A DNA stretch of 64,000 nt, from contig NZ_JAKKFH010000011.1 of NCBI RefSeq assembly GCF_022230925.1, positions 124,001 through 188,000 on the forward strand. Direction: 5' to 3'. Under the pieces are notes generated by a model, which had not been told where the DNA came from, did not search any database, and saw only the letters and a list, made by a program, of their open reading frames with translations. This document shows positions 54,258 through 62,761 of this stretch, one piece after another; the stretch's first letter is position 1; every line of letters begins with the position of its first letter. The position numbers and the translations under genes were made by a program. Origin of the DNA: Micromonospora alfalfae. Lineage in GTDB: Bacteria; Actinomycetota; Actinomycetes; Mycobacteriales; Micromonosporaceae.

Positions 54258-54390
54258 GGCGGCCCCACCCCGACCGTTGTTCGGCTGTTGCGACGCCGCG
54301 GTGACCGTCCCGGACTCTGATCGACTACTGACCTGGATGGATGCCGCTCCGGTGACGGCAGCGGTGTTGCCAGCCTGTTTCCGAAAATTG

Positions 54391-54417
54391 TTGACAAGTC
54401 GACGGCTGGGTTAATAC
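54391..54417 (+). promoter_or_regulatory. Probable housekeeping promoter of the xylanase gene
   Basis: TTGACA (54391-54396), 15-base spacer, TAATAC (54412-54417). Good hexamers but a short spacer. About 190 bases upstream of the ATG, in a locally A+T-rich patch. Confidence 0.6.
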
Positions 54418-54608
54418 GGTCGCCATCGACGGCGCTCGATTGTCGTCAGCACCAGCCACCACGACCCACTTCTCCGATCGTCGTGCAGGACGACCGGCCC
54501 ACCACCACCGAGCGGTACGACGCCGTGGCCGTCCCCCGACCACCGGCAGCCTGCCGAGGCGTACCGCGCCGCTGGCCCCCGCCAGCCGTCAGAGGAGGCA
54601 ACAGTTCC

Positions 54609-55634
54609 ATGACCGACACCAGCCACACCAAACCGAGAGGCCGCGGCCGTATGCGGCTGCTCCTGGGCGCCGCCTGCGCCGCCGTCGTGGCCGTCGCCGG
54701 CACGATGACGGCCACCAACGCGTACGCCGAGGCCGACCGGACCCTCACGTCGAACCTCACCGGCACGCACAACGGGTACTACTTCTCGTTCTGGAAGGAC
54801 AGCGGCAACGCCAGCATGACGTTGCGCGCCGACGGCCGATACACCAGCAGTTGGGACAGGAGCACCAACAACTGGGTCGGCGGCAAGGGTTGGGCCACCG
54901 GTAACCGCCGGACGGTCACCTACTCGGGCAGCTACAACCCGGGTAACAACAACACCTACCTCGCCCTGTACGGATGGACGCGCAACCCGCTCATCGAGTA
55001 CTACGTGGTGGAGAACTTCGGCAGCTACAACCCGAGCAGCGGCGCCCAGCGGATGGGTACTGTCACCACTGACGGCGGCACCTACGACATCCTCCGCAGC
55101 CAGCGGGTCAACGCCCCGTCGATCGACGGCAACCAGACGTTCTACCAGTTCTGGAGCGTCCGCCAGCAGAAGCGGTCGAGTGGCACCATCACCACCGCCA
55201 ATCACTTCGACGCCTGGGCCCGGGCGGGCCTGAACCTCGGCACCAACCACAGCTATCAGGTGATGGCCACCGAGGGTTACCAGAGCAGCGGAAGCTCCGA
55301 CATCACCGTCCGGGAGGGCAGCGGCGGCGGCAACCCGACCAACCCGCCCACCACCGGCAATCCGGGGACCGGAAACTGCAACGCGACGATCTCCGCCGGC
55401 CAGCAGTGGGGTGACCGGTTCAACCTCAATGTCGCGGTCAGCGGCACCAACAACTGGGTCGTCAGCCTCGGCCTCGGTGGCGGTCAGAGCATTCAGAACA
55501 GCTGGAACGCCGCCGTCAACGGCAACAGCGGCACCGTCACCGCGACGCCGAACGGCAACGGGAACAACTTCGGCATAACGATCATGGCCAACGGCAACTG
55601 GAACTGGCCGACGATCAGCTGCCGCACCAGTTGA
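54609..55634 (+). CDS. GH11 endo-1,4-beta-xylanase with C-terminal CBM2
   Basis: 341 residues from ATG 54609 (AGAGGAGG upstream). Signal peptide of about 40 residues (ends NAYA). The GH11 jelly-roll shows [28 protein letters not shown] (nucleophile Glu after Ile) and [13 protein letters not shown] (acid/base Glu). A Gly/Asn/Pro linker (about 235-255) leads to a CBM2 domain ([20 protein letters not shown] to the end) with Cys at both ends. Cleaves xylan outside the cell. Confidence 0.96.
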   Translation: MTDTSHTKPRGRGRMRLLLGAACAAVVAVAGTMTATNAYAEADRTLTSNLTGTHNGYYFSFWKDSGNASMTLRADGRYTSSWDRSTNNWVGGKGWATGNRRTVTYSGSYNPGNNNTYLALYGWTRNPLIEYYVVENFGSYNPSSGAQRMGTVTTDGGTYDILRSQRVNAPSIDGNQTFYQFWSVRQQKRSSGTITTANHFDAWARAGLNLGTNHSYQVMATEGYQSSGSSDITVREGSGGGNPTNPPTTGNPGTGNCNATISAGQQWGDRFNLNVAVSGTNNWVVSLGLGGGQSIQNSWNAAVNGNSGTVTATPNGNGNNFGITIMANGNWNWPTISCRTS

Positions 55635-55659
55635 CCCTGATCAGTACCTGACATCGAAG

Positions 55660-55693
55660 CACTGGCGTGGCGGCCTCGGTCGCCACGCCAGTG
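55660..55693. terminator. Hairpin terminator after the xylanase gene
   Basis: Perfect 13-bp stem, 55660-55672 with 55681-55693, 8-base loop, 25 bases past the stop codon. Confidence 0.8.
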
Positions 55694-55888
55694 CCGCGTT
55701 GCGCAGGCCACTCCCCCGTCCGCCTCGGTTCCCATGACGGCCTCGGGCCGACCCCGCGCGACGTGCCCCTTGCGCTGCGCCCGCCGAGGCACCGCCGACG
55801 TACAACTCAACGGCGTTTCCGCGGGTGCAGAGCAAAGGGCGGATCTTGCGCCACGAGTTGCGAGACCACGGGGCGTTGCCGCCGTGCG

Positions 55889-57334
55889 CTACACCTGCGG
55901 CACCGCCGTCTCTCCTCCGGCAGTCGATTCCTCCGCCGGAGGTTGCACGGATGGGTCCGCCGCCGGGTTCTCCGTCGGCCCCGAGGTCGACGGCGCTGTC
56001 GTTCCGCCCGTCGGGGCTGCCGTCGGGGCTTTCGTCGGCTCCGCAGGAGCGCTCTCGGACGCGGTGGGACCGGGCGCATCGGTAGTGCCTCCACCAGACG
56101 GCGTCGACGGCTCCACCGTCTCCTCGTCCCGGGTGGGCGTCGGGGTCGGGGAGCCGGGCGCCCGGACCGGCAGGCCCGCAGAACTGCGGGTGGCTGGTTC
56201 ACCGCCACCCACTCCGGGGCCTGGTTCCCGCTCGGTCGGCACCGTTGGCGACACCGCGGGAGGCGTCGACGGTCGCCCGGTCGGGCCGGGCATGATCCCG
56301 ATGGGATCGGCGAGCACCAGGACGGCAGCCGCGGCGGCCATTGATCCGAGAAGCACCGCGAGCGCTCTTGGCCCAGGAGTGACGGCCCGGCCCACCGTGC
56401 CGCCGAGGGCCGACCGCCGGGCAGAGGTGACCTCGGTCCGCACCCCGATCTCGGTCGCCCCGGTGGCGGTGGACGGCAGGTGGTCGGACGGGTCCGCGAG
56501 TGTCTGCGCCGCCGTGGCCGTGTCCGCTGCCGTGGCCAGGTCCGCTGCCGTCGGGAAGCGGTTGGCGGGCTCCTTGGCCATCGCTGTGGCGACCACCCGC
56601 CGGACCTCCGCCGGAACGTCCTCCGGCAGCGGCGACGGTTCCTCCTCGAGGTGCCGCAGCGCCACCGCGACGGCATTCTCGCCCTGGTGCGGTGGCCGGC
56701 CGGCGAGGCAGTGGTAGACGACAGCCCCCAGCGCGTAGATGTCGATCGCTGGTGTTGTCTCGTTCTTCGCGACCTGCTCGGGTGCCATGTACAGGGCAGT
56801 GCCGACGATCTGGTTCGTTCCGGTCAGGCTCGTCGCTTCCTGCGTCACCGCAACACCGAAATCGACGAGTACGACGTGTCCGTCCGGCTCGATGATCAGA
56901 TTGCTGGGTTTGACGTCACGGTGGACGACACCGGCGTCATGCGCGGCCTGCAACGCTCTGGCGGACTGCACGGCGATCGACATCGTCTCGGCCACGTCCA
57001 GCCGGCCGAGCTCGGCGATCCGCTCCGACAGGGGCTGCCCCTGCACGCACTCCATCACGATGTAGGCGAGGACCAGCGCTCCGGATTGGGACACCTCACC
57101 GTAGTCGTAGACCTGGGCGACACCTGGGTGACGCAGGGCCGCCATCGCCCGCGCCTCGCGCCGGAACCGCTCACCGAAGCCGCCGTCGGTAACCAACCGT
57201 GGGTGCAGCATCTTGACCGCCACGCAGCGGTCGAGTGTTTCGTCGACCGCCCGCCACACGTCACCCATTCCGCCGCTGGCGATGCTTTCGACCAGGCGGT
57301 AACGGTCTCCGACGACTTGCCCCACATTCGGCAT
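55889..57334 (-). CDS. Membrane Ser/Thr protein kinase (PknB-type) with short Pro/Thr-rich outer tail
   Basis: 481 residues from ATG 57334. The kinase domain (about 10-270) has SGGMGDVWRAVD (P-loop), VAVKML (Lys), HRDVKPSN (catalytic), DFG and APEQ. A juxtamembrane linker and one transmembrane helix (about 330-352, ALAVLLGSMAAAAAVLVLAD) lead to a Pro/Thr/Ser/Glu-rich extracellular tail without PASTA repeats. The frame is open up to GTG 57403, but a terminator hairpin (57410-57447) leaves no room for a promoter or ribosome site there, so the ATG at 57334 is preferred. Confidence 0.92.
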   Translation of the reverse strand: MPNVGQVVGDRYRLVESIASGGMGDVWRAVDETLDRCVAVKMLHPRLVTDGGFGERFRREARAMAALRHPGVAQVYDYGEVSQSGALVLAYIVMECVQGQPLSERIAELGRLDVAETMSIAVQSARALQAAHDAGVVHRDVKPSNLIIEPDGHVVLVDFGVAVTQEATSLTGTNQIVGTALYMAPEQVAKNETTPAIDIYALGAVVYHCLAGRPPHQGENAVAVALRHLEEEPSPLPEDVPAEVRRVVATAMAKEPANRFPTAADLATAADTATAAQTLADPSDHLPSTATGATEIGVRTEVTSARRSALGGTVGRAVTPGPRALAVLLGSMAAAAAVLVLADPIGIMPGPTGRPSTPPAVSPTVPTEREPGPGVGGGEPATRSSAGLPVRAPGSPTPTPTRDEETVEPSTPSGGGTTDAPGPTASESAPAEPTKAPTAAPTGGTTAPSTSGPTENPAADPSVQPPAEESTAGGETAVPQV

Positions 57335-57409
57335 AGCTTTCGGTACCCCGTACTCCTCGATCTCAAGCACGTCGAGGCTGGGCACCGCGTCGCGTCGGCG
57401 CACCGCAGG

Positions 57410-57447
57410 CCGAGCCCGCCCCGCCGCTGCCGGCGGGGCGGGCTCGG
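57410..57447. terminator. Strong hairpin terminator after the SGNH hydrolase gene
   Basis: Perfect 17-bp G+C stem (57410-57426 with 57431-57447) and CTGC loop, 15 bases past the SGNH stop. It separates that gene from the kinase. Confidence 0.85.
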
Positions 57448-57462
57448 CCGTCTACGGCATGG

Positions 57463-58356
57463 TCAGCCGTTCAGCCTGGCAATCAGGGCGGTGGCCATGC
57501 CCTGCTCACCTCGGGCGTTGGGGTGGAACGGCGCTGCCGAATTCTGCGGCACCAGACCCTCGACCCACCGGGTGCCGCTGCCCTTGCACGAGTCGCGGCC
57601 GATCGACGGGGTGTAGACATCGGCGTAGGTGGCGCCGTTGGCGCTCGCGACACTGGCGAGCATCGCGTTGAGCGACTTCTCGACACCACGCAGGTACGGC
57701 ACGTCCTGGTAGGCGATCGGAACGACCGGCCAGCAGCCGTAACCGCTGTCCGGCAGGATCGCCGGATAGCCGAGCACCACGACCCGCGCGCCCGGTGCGG
57801 CCTGCCGGACCGCCTGGAGCACGGCGGTGATCTTCGGCGTGGCGGCGACGATCCGCGCCTGCAACTGGTCGACACCTCCGGCGGTGTAGCGGTTCTTGCA
57901 CGGAGAGCCGAGCGGGCTGCTGACGCTCGCCTGCGCGCAGTCGCCGATGATGCCGGAGAAGCCGATGTCGTTGCCGCCGATCTGCACCGTCACCAGCGAC
58001 GTGTTCGACGTGACCGCGTTGAGCTGCGGCGGCAACGTGATGCCCAGTTGGCCGCTACCGCCGTAGAGGATGTCGTCAGTGGTGGCGCCGGAGCAGCTCA
58101 CGTCGGCGAACGACGACGAGCCGGCGGACGCCGCCACCAGCGACGGGTAGTTGCGGTTGGACCGCAGGCAGTTGAGGTCGACCTGGGTGGGAATCAGCGG
58201 GCCGGCTGTGTACGAGTCGCCCAGCGCGACGTAACGGCCGGTGGGCACGGCGGCGCTGGCGGGGGTGGCGACGGTGAGCAGCACGCCGGCGGTGGCGAGG
58301 GCGAGTGCTGCCAACCGGGTGGCTGCCCGCGGGCGGGGCAGGCGGGGACGGGTCAT
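57463..58356 (-). CDS. Secreted SGNH/GDSL-family hydrolase
   Basis: 297 residues. Signal peptide (ends TPASA, about 33). Block I ALGDSYTAG holds the nucleophile Ser, block III QIGGNDIG the Asn oxyanion residue, and block V FHPNARGEQ the catalytic His. Six cysteines suggest disulfides, as in the Streptomyces secreted lipase/esterase group (SCO1725-like). Probably cleaves acyl esters outside the cell. A single gene with its own terminator. Confidence 0.93.
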   Translation of the reverse strand: MTRPRLPRPRAATRLAALALATAGVLLTVATPASAAVPTGRYVALGDSYTAGPLIPTQVDLNCLRSNRNYPSLVAASAGSSSFADVSCSGATTDDILYGGSGQLGITLPPQLNAVTSNTSLVTVQIGGNDIGFSGIIGDCAQASVSSPLGSPCKNRYTAGGVDQLQARIVAATPKITAVLQAVRQAAPGARVVVLGYPAILPDSGYGCWPVVPIAYQDVPYLRGVEKSLNAMLASVASANGATYADVYTPSIGRDSCKGSGTRWVEGLVPQNSAAPFHPNARGEQGMATALIARLNG

Positions 58357-58555
58357 GGCGCCTCCCAGGAGGGATCAGGGGTGGTGGTGCCCGAGATCCT
58401 GTCGCCGTCGACGCCCACCGTCAATATCGATGGACCTCACTAAATGATGGTCCGAAGTGTGGGATGCATCGGTGGTGGTCAATCAGATGGCGCGGGTGAG
58501 GTTGCCGCGCACCTCACTCGCGCTGCACCTCCCGCCGAACCGCCCACGCCGCGCA

Positions 58556-59170
58556 CTAGCCTCCGGCCTGCACCTGCTCCTTGATCTCGTCGTAGCCGAC
58601 CGGAGTCGGTGCCGTGCCCGGCGCGTAGATCACGCGCAGGACGCCGGTCGGGAACGCCTCCGTTGCCACCAGTCGCAGGTGGTACGCCGCGTCTCCCTCG
58701 TCGAACAGCTTGCGGCCCTTGCGCGCGGCCACCGGATGCACCAACAGACGCAGCTCGTCGACCAGGCCGGCGGCGAGCAGTTGCTGCACGACGGAGATCG
58801 ACCCGGGGATGAGGATTCCCCGGACGCCGGCATCGGCCTTGAGCGCGGTGACGGCGTCGAGGAGGTCCCCGTCGATCAGCTCGCAGTTGCGCCAGGAGAA
58901 CTCCAGCGGCTGGCGCGAGACGACGACCTTGCGCATGTCGCCGAGTTGCTTGGCGAACGGCGCGTCGTCGCCACCCGCGGCCTCCCGACCGGGCCAGGCC
59001 CCGGCGAAGCTGTCGTACGTCTCGCGGCCGATGAGCAGCACATCGGCGGCGTCATAGTCCTCGGTGACGGCGCGGCCCATGTTCTCGTCGAAGTACGGGA
59101 AGTGCCAGTCAGGGTCGATCTCGGCCACACCGTCGGCCGAGATGAACAACGTGGAGATGACCTTTGCCAT
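58556..59170 (-). CDS. RibD C-terminal/DHFR-fold reductase family protein
   Basis: 204 residues from ATG 59170. The pattern MAKVISTLFISADGV..., DVLLIGRETYDSFAGAWPG and LIPGSISVVQQLLAAGLVDE is that of the RibD_C dihydrofolate-reductase-like group. These bind NADPH and a small substrate; this subgroup's true substrate is unknown. No sign of a folate operon around it. Monocistronic by layout. Confidence 0.9.
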   Translation of the reverse strand: MAKVISTLFISADGVAEIDPDWHFPYFDENMGRAVTEDYDAADVLLIGRETYDSFAGAWPGREAAGGDDAPFAKQLGDMRKVVVSRQPLEFSWRNCELIDGDLLDAVTALKADAGVRGILIPGSISVVQQLLAAGLVDELRLLVHPVAARKGRKLFDEGDAAYHLRLVATEAFPTGVLRVIYAPGTAPTPVGYDEIKEQVQAGG

Positions 59171-59503
59171 CGCGGGGGATCCCTTCGAGCCGGGTGATGT
59201 CGGTAGGTCGACCGGCGCATCGTCCCAAACTCGTCGTCCACGGGCCGCCCCGATGGCGCGTGTCGTATCCCGTCTTTGTCAGTCAGACGTCACGGGGGCG
59301 ATCCGATGCCAGGTGTCGAGCAACTTTGGCTGCCCCAGCCCGTTCGCCCTCTCGACGTGCGGCAGACCGGCGTCGAGCCAGTCTCGCAGCACAGCGCTGC
59401 CGTTGCGTGATCGACTCGCGTTCAAGAAAGTCGCGGCGTCAGGACGATCGGGATACCGCGACTTCCATGAACCCGAGTGGATCAAGCGCGCCCGGCGTGG
59501 TGC
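59171..59503. other. Non-coding gap of about 330 bp
   Basis: Between the RibD-like gene and the GH62 terminator. One short minus-strand frame (59279-59485) reads VLRDWLDAGLPHVERANGLG and could be a gene fragment, but it has no ribosome site or family match. I see no RNA gene. Confidence 0.5.
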
Positions 59504-59534
59504 GGGCGGGCTCGGCGTGACGCCGAGCCCGCCC
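59504..59534. terminator. Hairpin terminator of the GH62 gene
   Basis: Perfect 14-bp stem (59504-59517 with 59521-59534) with a 3-base TGA loop, 22 bases past the GH62 stop codon. Confidence 0.8.
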
Positions 59535-59556
59535 CTTGCGGGTCAGTCGAGCATGA

Positions 59557-60963
59557 TCAAAGCGGGCGCTGCAAGGTCAGCAGACCCGGCCGGTACGGCA
59601 ACAGGCCGTAGTCGCCGCCGGAGCTGGGGGAACGACCCTGGTAGAGCAGTTGCAGGTTGCAGGGGTTGACGGTCATGGTCTGGTCGGCGTTGGTGCGCAG
59701 CAGCTCACCGTGGCTGATGTCGTTGGTCCAGGTGGCGCCGCTGTTGGCCTTGCCGGCGAACGGGTTGCTCTCGCTGGTGGCCTGCGGCGTCCATGAGCCG
59801 CCCAGGCTGGTGGCCGTGAACGAGCGGAAGTAGCGACCCTGCGAACCGATCGCCTCGACGATCATGAGATAACGGGTCTGGCCCTGGAGCTTGTAGACCT
59901 GAACGGCCTCGAAGAGGTTGTTGGTGGTGTCGCTCATGATGGTCGTGTAGTTGGAGCCGAAGCTGCCCGGGAAGTTGCCGATCGGCATGCTGGCCCGGTA
60001 GATCTTGCCGTTGTCACCGGCGAAGAACAGGTACATGTTCTGGTCGTCGCCGATGACCGCCTGGTCGATCGGGCCGGTGCCCGAGCCGGTGATGCTTCCG
60101 CTGAACAGCGTCTGCGCCGCCGACCAGCCGTTCGGGTTTGTCGGGTTGGTCGAGGTCCGGTAGGAGAACGCGGGCCCACCCCACTGGTAGGTCAGCACCC
60201 AGATGTTCTTCGGCGCGAAGTAGAACAGCGACGGTGCGACTGTCGCGTTGTTCATCGCGTTCTGGCTGGCCGAGCCCATCTGCGAGTAGTTCGTGAAGAG
60301 GCCGAAGTTCATCGAGCCCCACCGGGTGCCAGTGTCGTGGGTGGTGGCGTAGACGAGTTGCTGGCCGTTGTAGGGGGCGACTGTGAAGTCCTTGAGTGAC
60401 ACCCAGCCCGACTTCGGGGTGGCCAACACCCCGGTGGAGGACCACCGGTACGTCGAGGGAAGATTGCACGTCTCGCTCGGCGGCGGGGTCGTCGGCGGCG
60501 GATCGGTCGGCGGCGGGTCAGTGGGCGGCGGGTCGGTCGGCGTCGTGCCACCGGTGCAGGTGACACCGTTCAGGGCGAAGCTCGTCGGTGCCGGGTTGCT
60601 GCCCGTCCAGGACCCGTTGAACCCGAAGGACACAGTGCCGTTGGCCGGGACCGCACCGTTGTAGCTCACGTTCTTCGCGGTCACCGCCGACCCGCTCTGC
60701 GTCAGCGACGTGTTCCAGGCCTGCGTCACCGTCTGCCCGGCGCCGTACGACCAGGTCAACGTCCAACTGCTCAACGGGTCACCCAGGTTCGTGATCGCCA
60801 CGTTGGCGCCGAAGCCGCCCTGCCACTGTGACGACACGGCGTAGTTCACCGAACAACCCTCAGCCGCGGCGCCGGCCGGCAGCGCCGCGACAACTGTCGA
60901 CGACACCAGTAAGCCGACGCCGGCCGCAACCAGACCGACATTGGTGGCTCTGGATCTGGTCAT
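59557..60963 (-). CDS. GH62 alpha-L-arabinofuranosidase with N-terminal CBM2
   Basis: 468 residues from ATG 60963 with GAGGAGGG upstream. Signal peptide (about 35), then a CBM2 ([20 protein letters not shown] to CTGG), then a TDPPP-repeat linker (about 140-160), then GH62 (from CNLPSTYRW). GH62 marks: [12 protein letters not shown] (Asp base), [11 protein letters not shown] (Asp), [10 protein letters not shown] (Glu acid). Removes arabinose side chains from arabinoxylan, acting with the GH11 xylanase. LacI/CebR-type boxes lie upstream. Confidence 0.95.
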   Translation of the reverse strand: MTRSRATNVGLVAAGVGLLVSSTVVAALPAGAAAEGCSVNYAVSSQWQGGFGANVAITNLGDPLSSWTLTWSYGAGQTVTQAWNTSLTQSGSAVTAKNVSYNGAVPANGTVSFGFNGSWTGSNPAPTSFALNGVTCTGGTTPTDPPPTDPPPTDPPPTTPPPSETCNLPSTYRWSSTGVLATPKSGWVSLKDFTVAPYNGQQLVYATTHDTGTRWGSMNFGLFTNYSQMGSASQNAMNNATVAPSLFYFAPKNIWVLTYQWGGPAFSYRTSTNPTNPNGWSAAQTLFSGSITGSGTGPIDQAVIGDDQNMYLFFAGDNGKIYRASMPIGNFPGSFGSNYTTIMSDTTNNLFEAVQVYKLQGQTRYLMIVEAIGSQGRYFRSFTATSLGGSWTPQATSESNPFAGKANSGATWTNDISHGELLRTNADQTMTVNPCNLQLLYQGRSPSSGGDYGLLPYRPGLLTLQRPL

Positions 60964-61026
60964 ATAGCACCCTCCTCGCGGGACGGCGGCCTATACATTG
61001 GTGGCGGTCGCTGTGTCGTGACCGAT

Positions 61027-61040
61027 TGTGAGCGTTAACA
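61027..61040. promoter_or_regulatory. LacI-type box upstream of the GH62 gene
   Basis: TGTGAGCGTTAACA, an imperfect palindrome close to TGTTAGCGCTAACA boxes of actinomycete LacI-family regulators, 64 bases upstream of the start codon. Confidence 0.6.
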
Positions 61041-61060
61041 GGCCGCGTCAGGTATGTTAC

Positions 61061-61072
61061 GGGAGCGCTCCC
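61061..61072. promoter_or_regulatory. CebR-like box upstream of the GH62 gene
   Basis: GGGAGCGCTCCC, a perfect 12-bp palindrome; with its flanks (C before, A after) it matches 13 of 14 bases of the CebR box TGGGAGCGCTCCCA. It is 98 bases upstream of the GH62 start codon. Confidence 0.8.
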
Positions 61073-61149
61073 ATACCCTCAACAGCATCTATCCCTCGTT
61101 CTCGCCGACGTCGACTTTGCCGGCGTGGCTGACCCGGCAGCGACCTTCC

Positions 61150-62235
61150 TCAGACGACGGTGAGGGTGAGGACACCAAACTGGTTGCTCCGCTGCACGTA
61201 GTGCGGCAGATAGAACTTCCACGTCACAGTCAGCTCACGCCCGGCCCGCATCGAGGCCGGCACCTCGGCGACCATTTCGAACACGGCACTGCCGCCGGCG
61301 GGGATCTGCGGAAGCGCGAGGCAGTTCAGCCGGTACAGCTGGGCCGAGTTCACCGCGTCGTTTGTCGCGTCGCCGAGTGAGAACCGTTCCATCAGGTAGG
61401 CCGGGCACGGGTCCAGCGCGAGGGGGCCGTCGGTCGGGTTCCCCAGCGTCACCCGGAAGGTGAGCCGCGACCCGGCAACGGCTGTCGTCGGCCCCTTGAC
61501 AGCGACGCTGAGCTTTTCGAGCGGCGAGGACGGGGGCTTCGACACCGTCACCGGGTCGGTGAACCCGCTCGCGGACAGCGTCCCCCGCGCGCGGGGGTGG
61601 ACCCCCTCCCCCTGCGGACAACCCGGACGCTCGTCGGCGGTCACCGGTGCGCGCAACCTGCCGCCGTTGTGCGGCAGCTCGATCGCGAGCTCCAACGACC
61701 CCTTCACCGGCTGACAGAACGGCCCGGACCAGTCCAGGCGCAGGCTGGCGTTGCCGCCGGCCGGCACGGCGACCACCCGGGTGCGGCCCTCCTCGTTGAT
61801 GCCGTGGGTGTAGAGCATCGGGACCTCACGGCCGCCAGCGAGCATGGTCGTGGGCACCTCGCCCTGCAGGGTGCACTCGACGGTCGACGAGTTCCGCACG
61901 TCCACTTCGCCGATGAGCTTGCCGATGGCGGCGTCGAAGCCCCGCGGCGTCTCACCGCCGGTGCCGGGCCGCGTCCAGGTGGTGAGCCGGCCGGTCAGCT
62001 GCTCCGCCCGGCACGGTCTGCTGCCGGCGCCCGGCGTTCTCGGCGCGGCAGGGCGGCCGTTGAGGTCCTCGTCGGTGATCTTCAGGTCGGCCCAGGGCAC
62101 ACTGCCGTCGGCGAGCAGCTCGGTGGGCGCCGGCTCCGCGACCGTCGGGTCCGAGTGACCCGGACGGGCGTTCGGGTCGGCGCACGCCGCCACCACGGTG
62201 AGGACGATCAGCAGTGGCACCAGTAGTCGACGCAT
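61150..62235 (-). CDS. Secreted lipoprotein, DUF4232-like
   Basis: 361 residues from ATG 62235 with GAGGGTGA upstream. Signal peptide with lipobox VAAC (about 19). The mature protein is beta-rich; VRNSSTVECTLQGEVPTTML resembles DUF4232, an Ig-like domain common in actinomycete lipoproteins, and a similar second half (LTFRVTLGNPTDGPLALDPC) suggests a duplicated fold. No catalytic residues. Role unknown. Confidence 0.75.
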   Translation of the reverse strand: MRRLLVPLLIVLTVVAACADPNARPGHSDPTVAEPAPTELLADGSVPWADLKITDEDLNGRPAAPRTPGAGSRPCRAEQLTGRLTTWTRPGTGGETPRGFDAAIGKLIGEVDVRNSSTVECTLQGEVPTTMLAGGREVPMLYTHGINEEGRTRVVAVPAGGNASLRLDWSGPFCQPVKGSLELAIELPHNGGRLRAPVTADERPGCPQGEGVHPRARGTLSASGFTDPVTVSKPPSSPLEKLSVAVKGPTTAVAGSRLTFRVTLGNPTDGPLALDPCPAYLMERFSLGDATNDAVNSAQLYRLNCLALPQIPAGGSAVFEMVAEVPASMRAGRELTVTWKFYLPHYVQRSNQFGVLTLTVV

Positions 62236-62292
62236 GCCGTCACCCTCACACAGACGAACCACACGGGCCTGAGTAGCGGTGCTCAGCGCCGA

Positions 62293-62736
62293 TCAGTCTC
62301 CGGTCGGCCCGGGGCCCTCGGCGATCGCTACGGGAGTACCGAGCTCGACGGTACGGGAGACCGTGCACAACCGATCGTGCGACTGCTGCAACGACCGGGG
62401 CAGCGCCGCACGGGCCGCGTCGCCCTCCTCGCCCTCCGGGAACGTCACTGTGAACTCGACCCGCAGGTTCCGCATCCGGTTTCCGCCGGCCTCGTCCCGG
62501 ATCTTGTCACCGGTGACGGCGACGGCGAACCCGGTCGGCTCGGCACGACGACTGGTGATGTGGTCCACGTCCACAGCGGTGCAACCGCCGATGGCGGCCA
62601 GCAGCAACTCCACCGGTGTGAAACTGCCGTCCTCGCCAGTGCCCAACGACAGCGACCCGCCACGGGAGTTCCGCACGACGTAGTTGCCCAGGCTGGCGCG
62701 CTCGATCGCCACCGAGCGGAAGGTGTCCTCAGTCAT
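62293..62736 (-). CDS. OsmC-family peroxiredoxin-like protein
   Basis: 147 residues. GSFTPVELLLAAIGGCTAVD holds the first redox Cys and DRLCTVSRTVE the second, the pair that reduces organic hydroperoxides in OsmC/Ohr proteins. The pattern is nearer the general OsmC/YhfA group than Ohr. Not in an obvious operon: the next gene upstream starts outside the window. Confidence 0.9.
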   Translation of the reverse strand: MTEDTFRSVAIERASLGNYVVRNSRGGSLSLGTGEDGSFTPVELLLAAIGGCTAVDVDHITSRRAEPTGFAVAVTGDKIRDEAGGNRMRNLRVEFTVTFPEGEEGDAARAALPRSLQQSHDRLCTVSRTVELGTPVAIAEGPGPTGD

Positions 62737-62761
62737 GACAGAAAACTACCCGCCTCAGCGA

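Noticed and set aside
60478..60545. Short tandem repeat near 60.5 kb, considered as CRISPR or VNTR
   Set aside because: It encodes the TDPPP linker between CBM2 and GH62; units are of codon length with no spacers.
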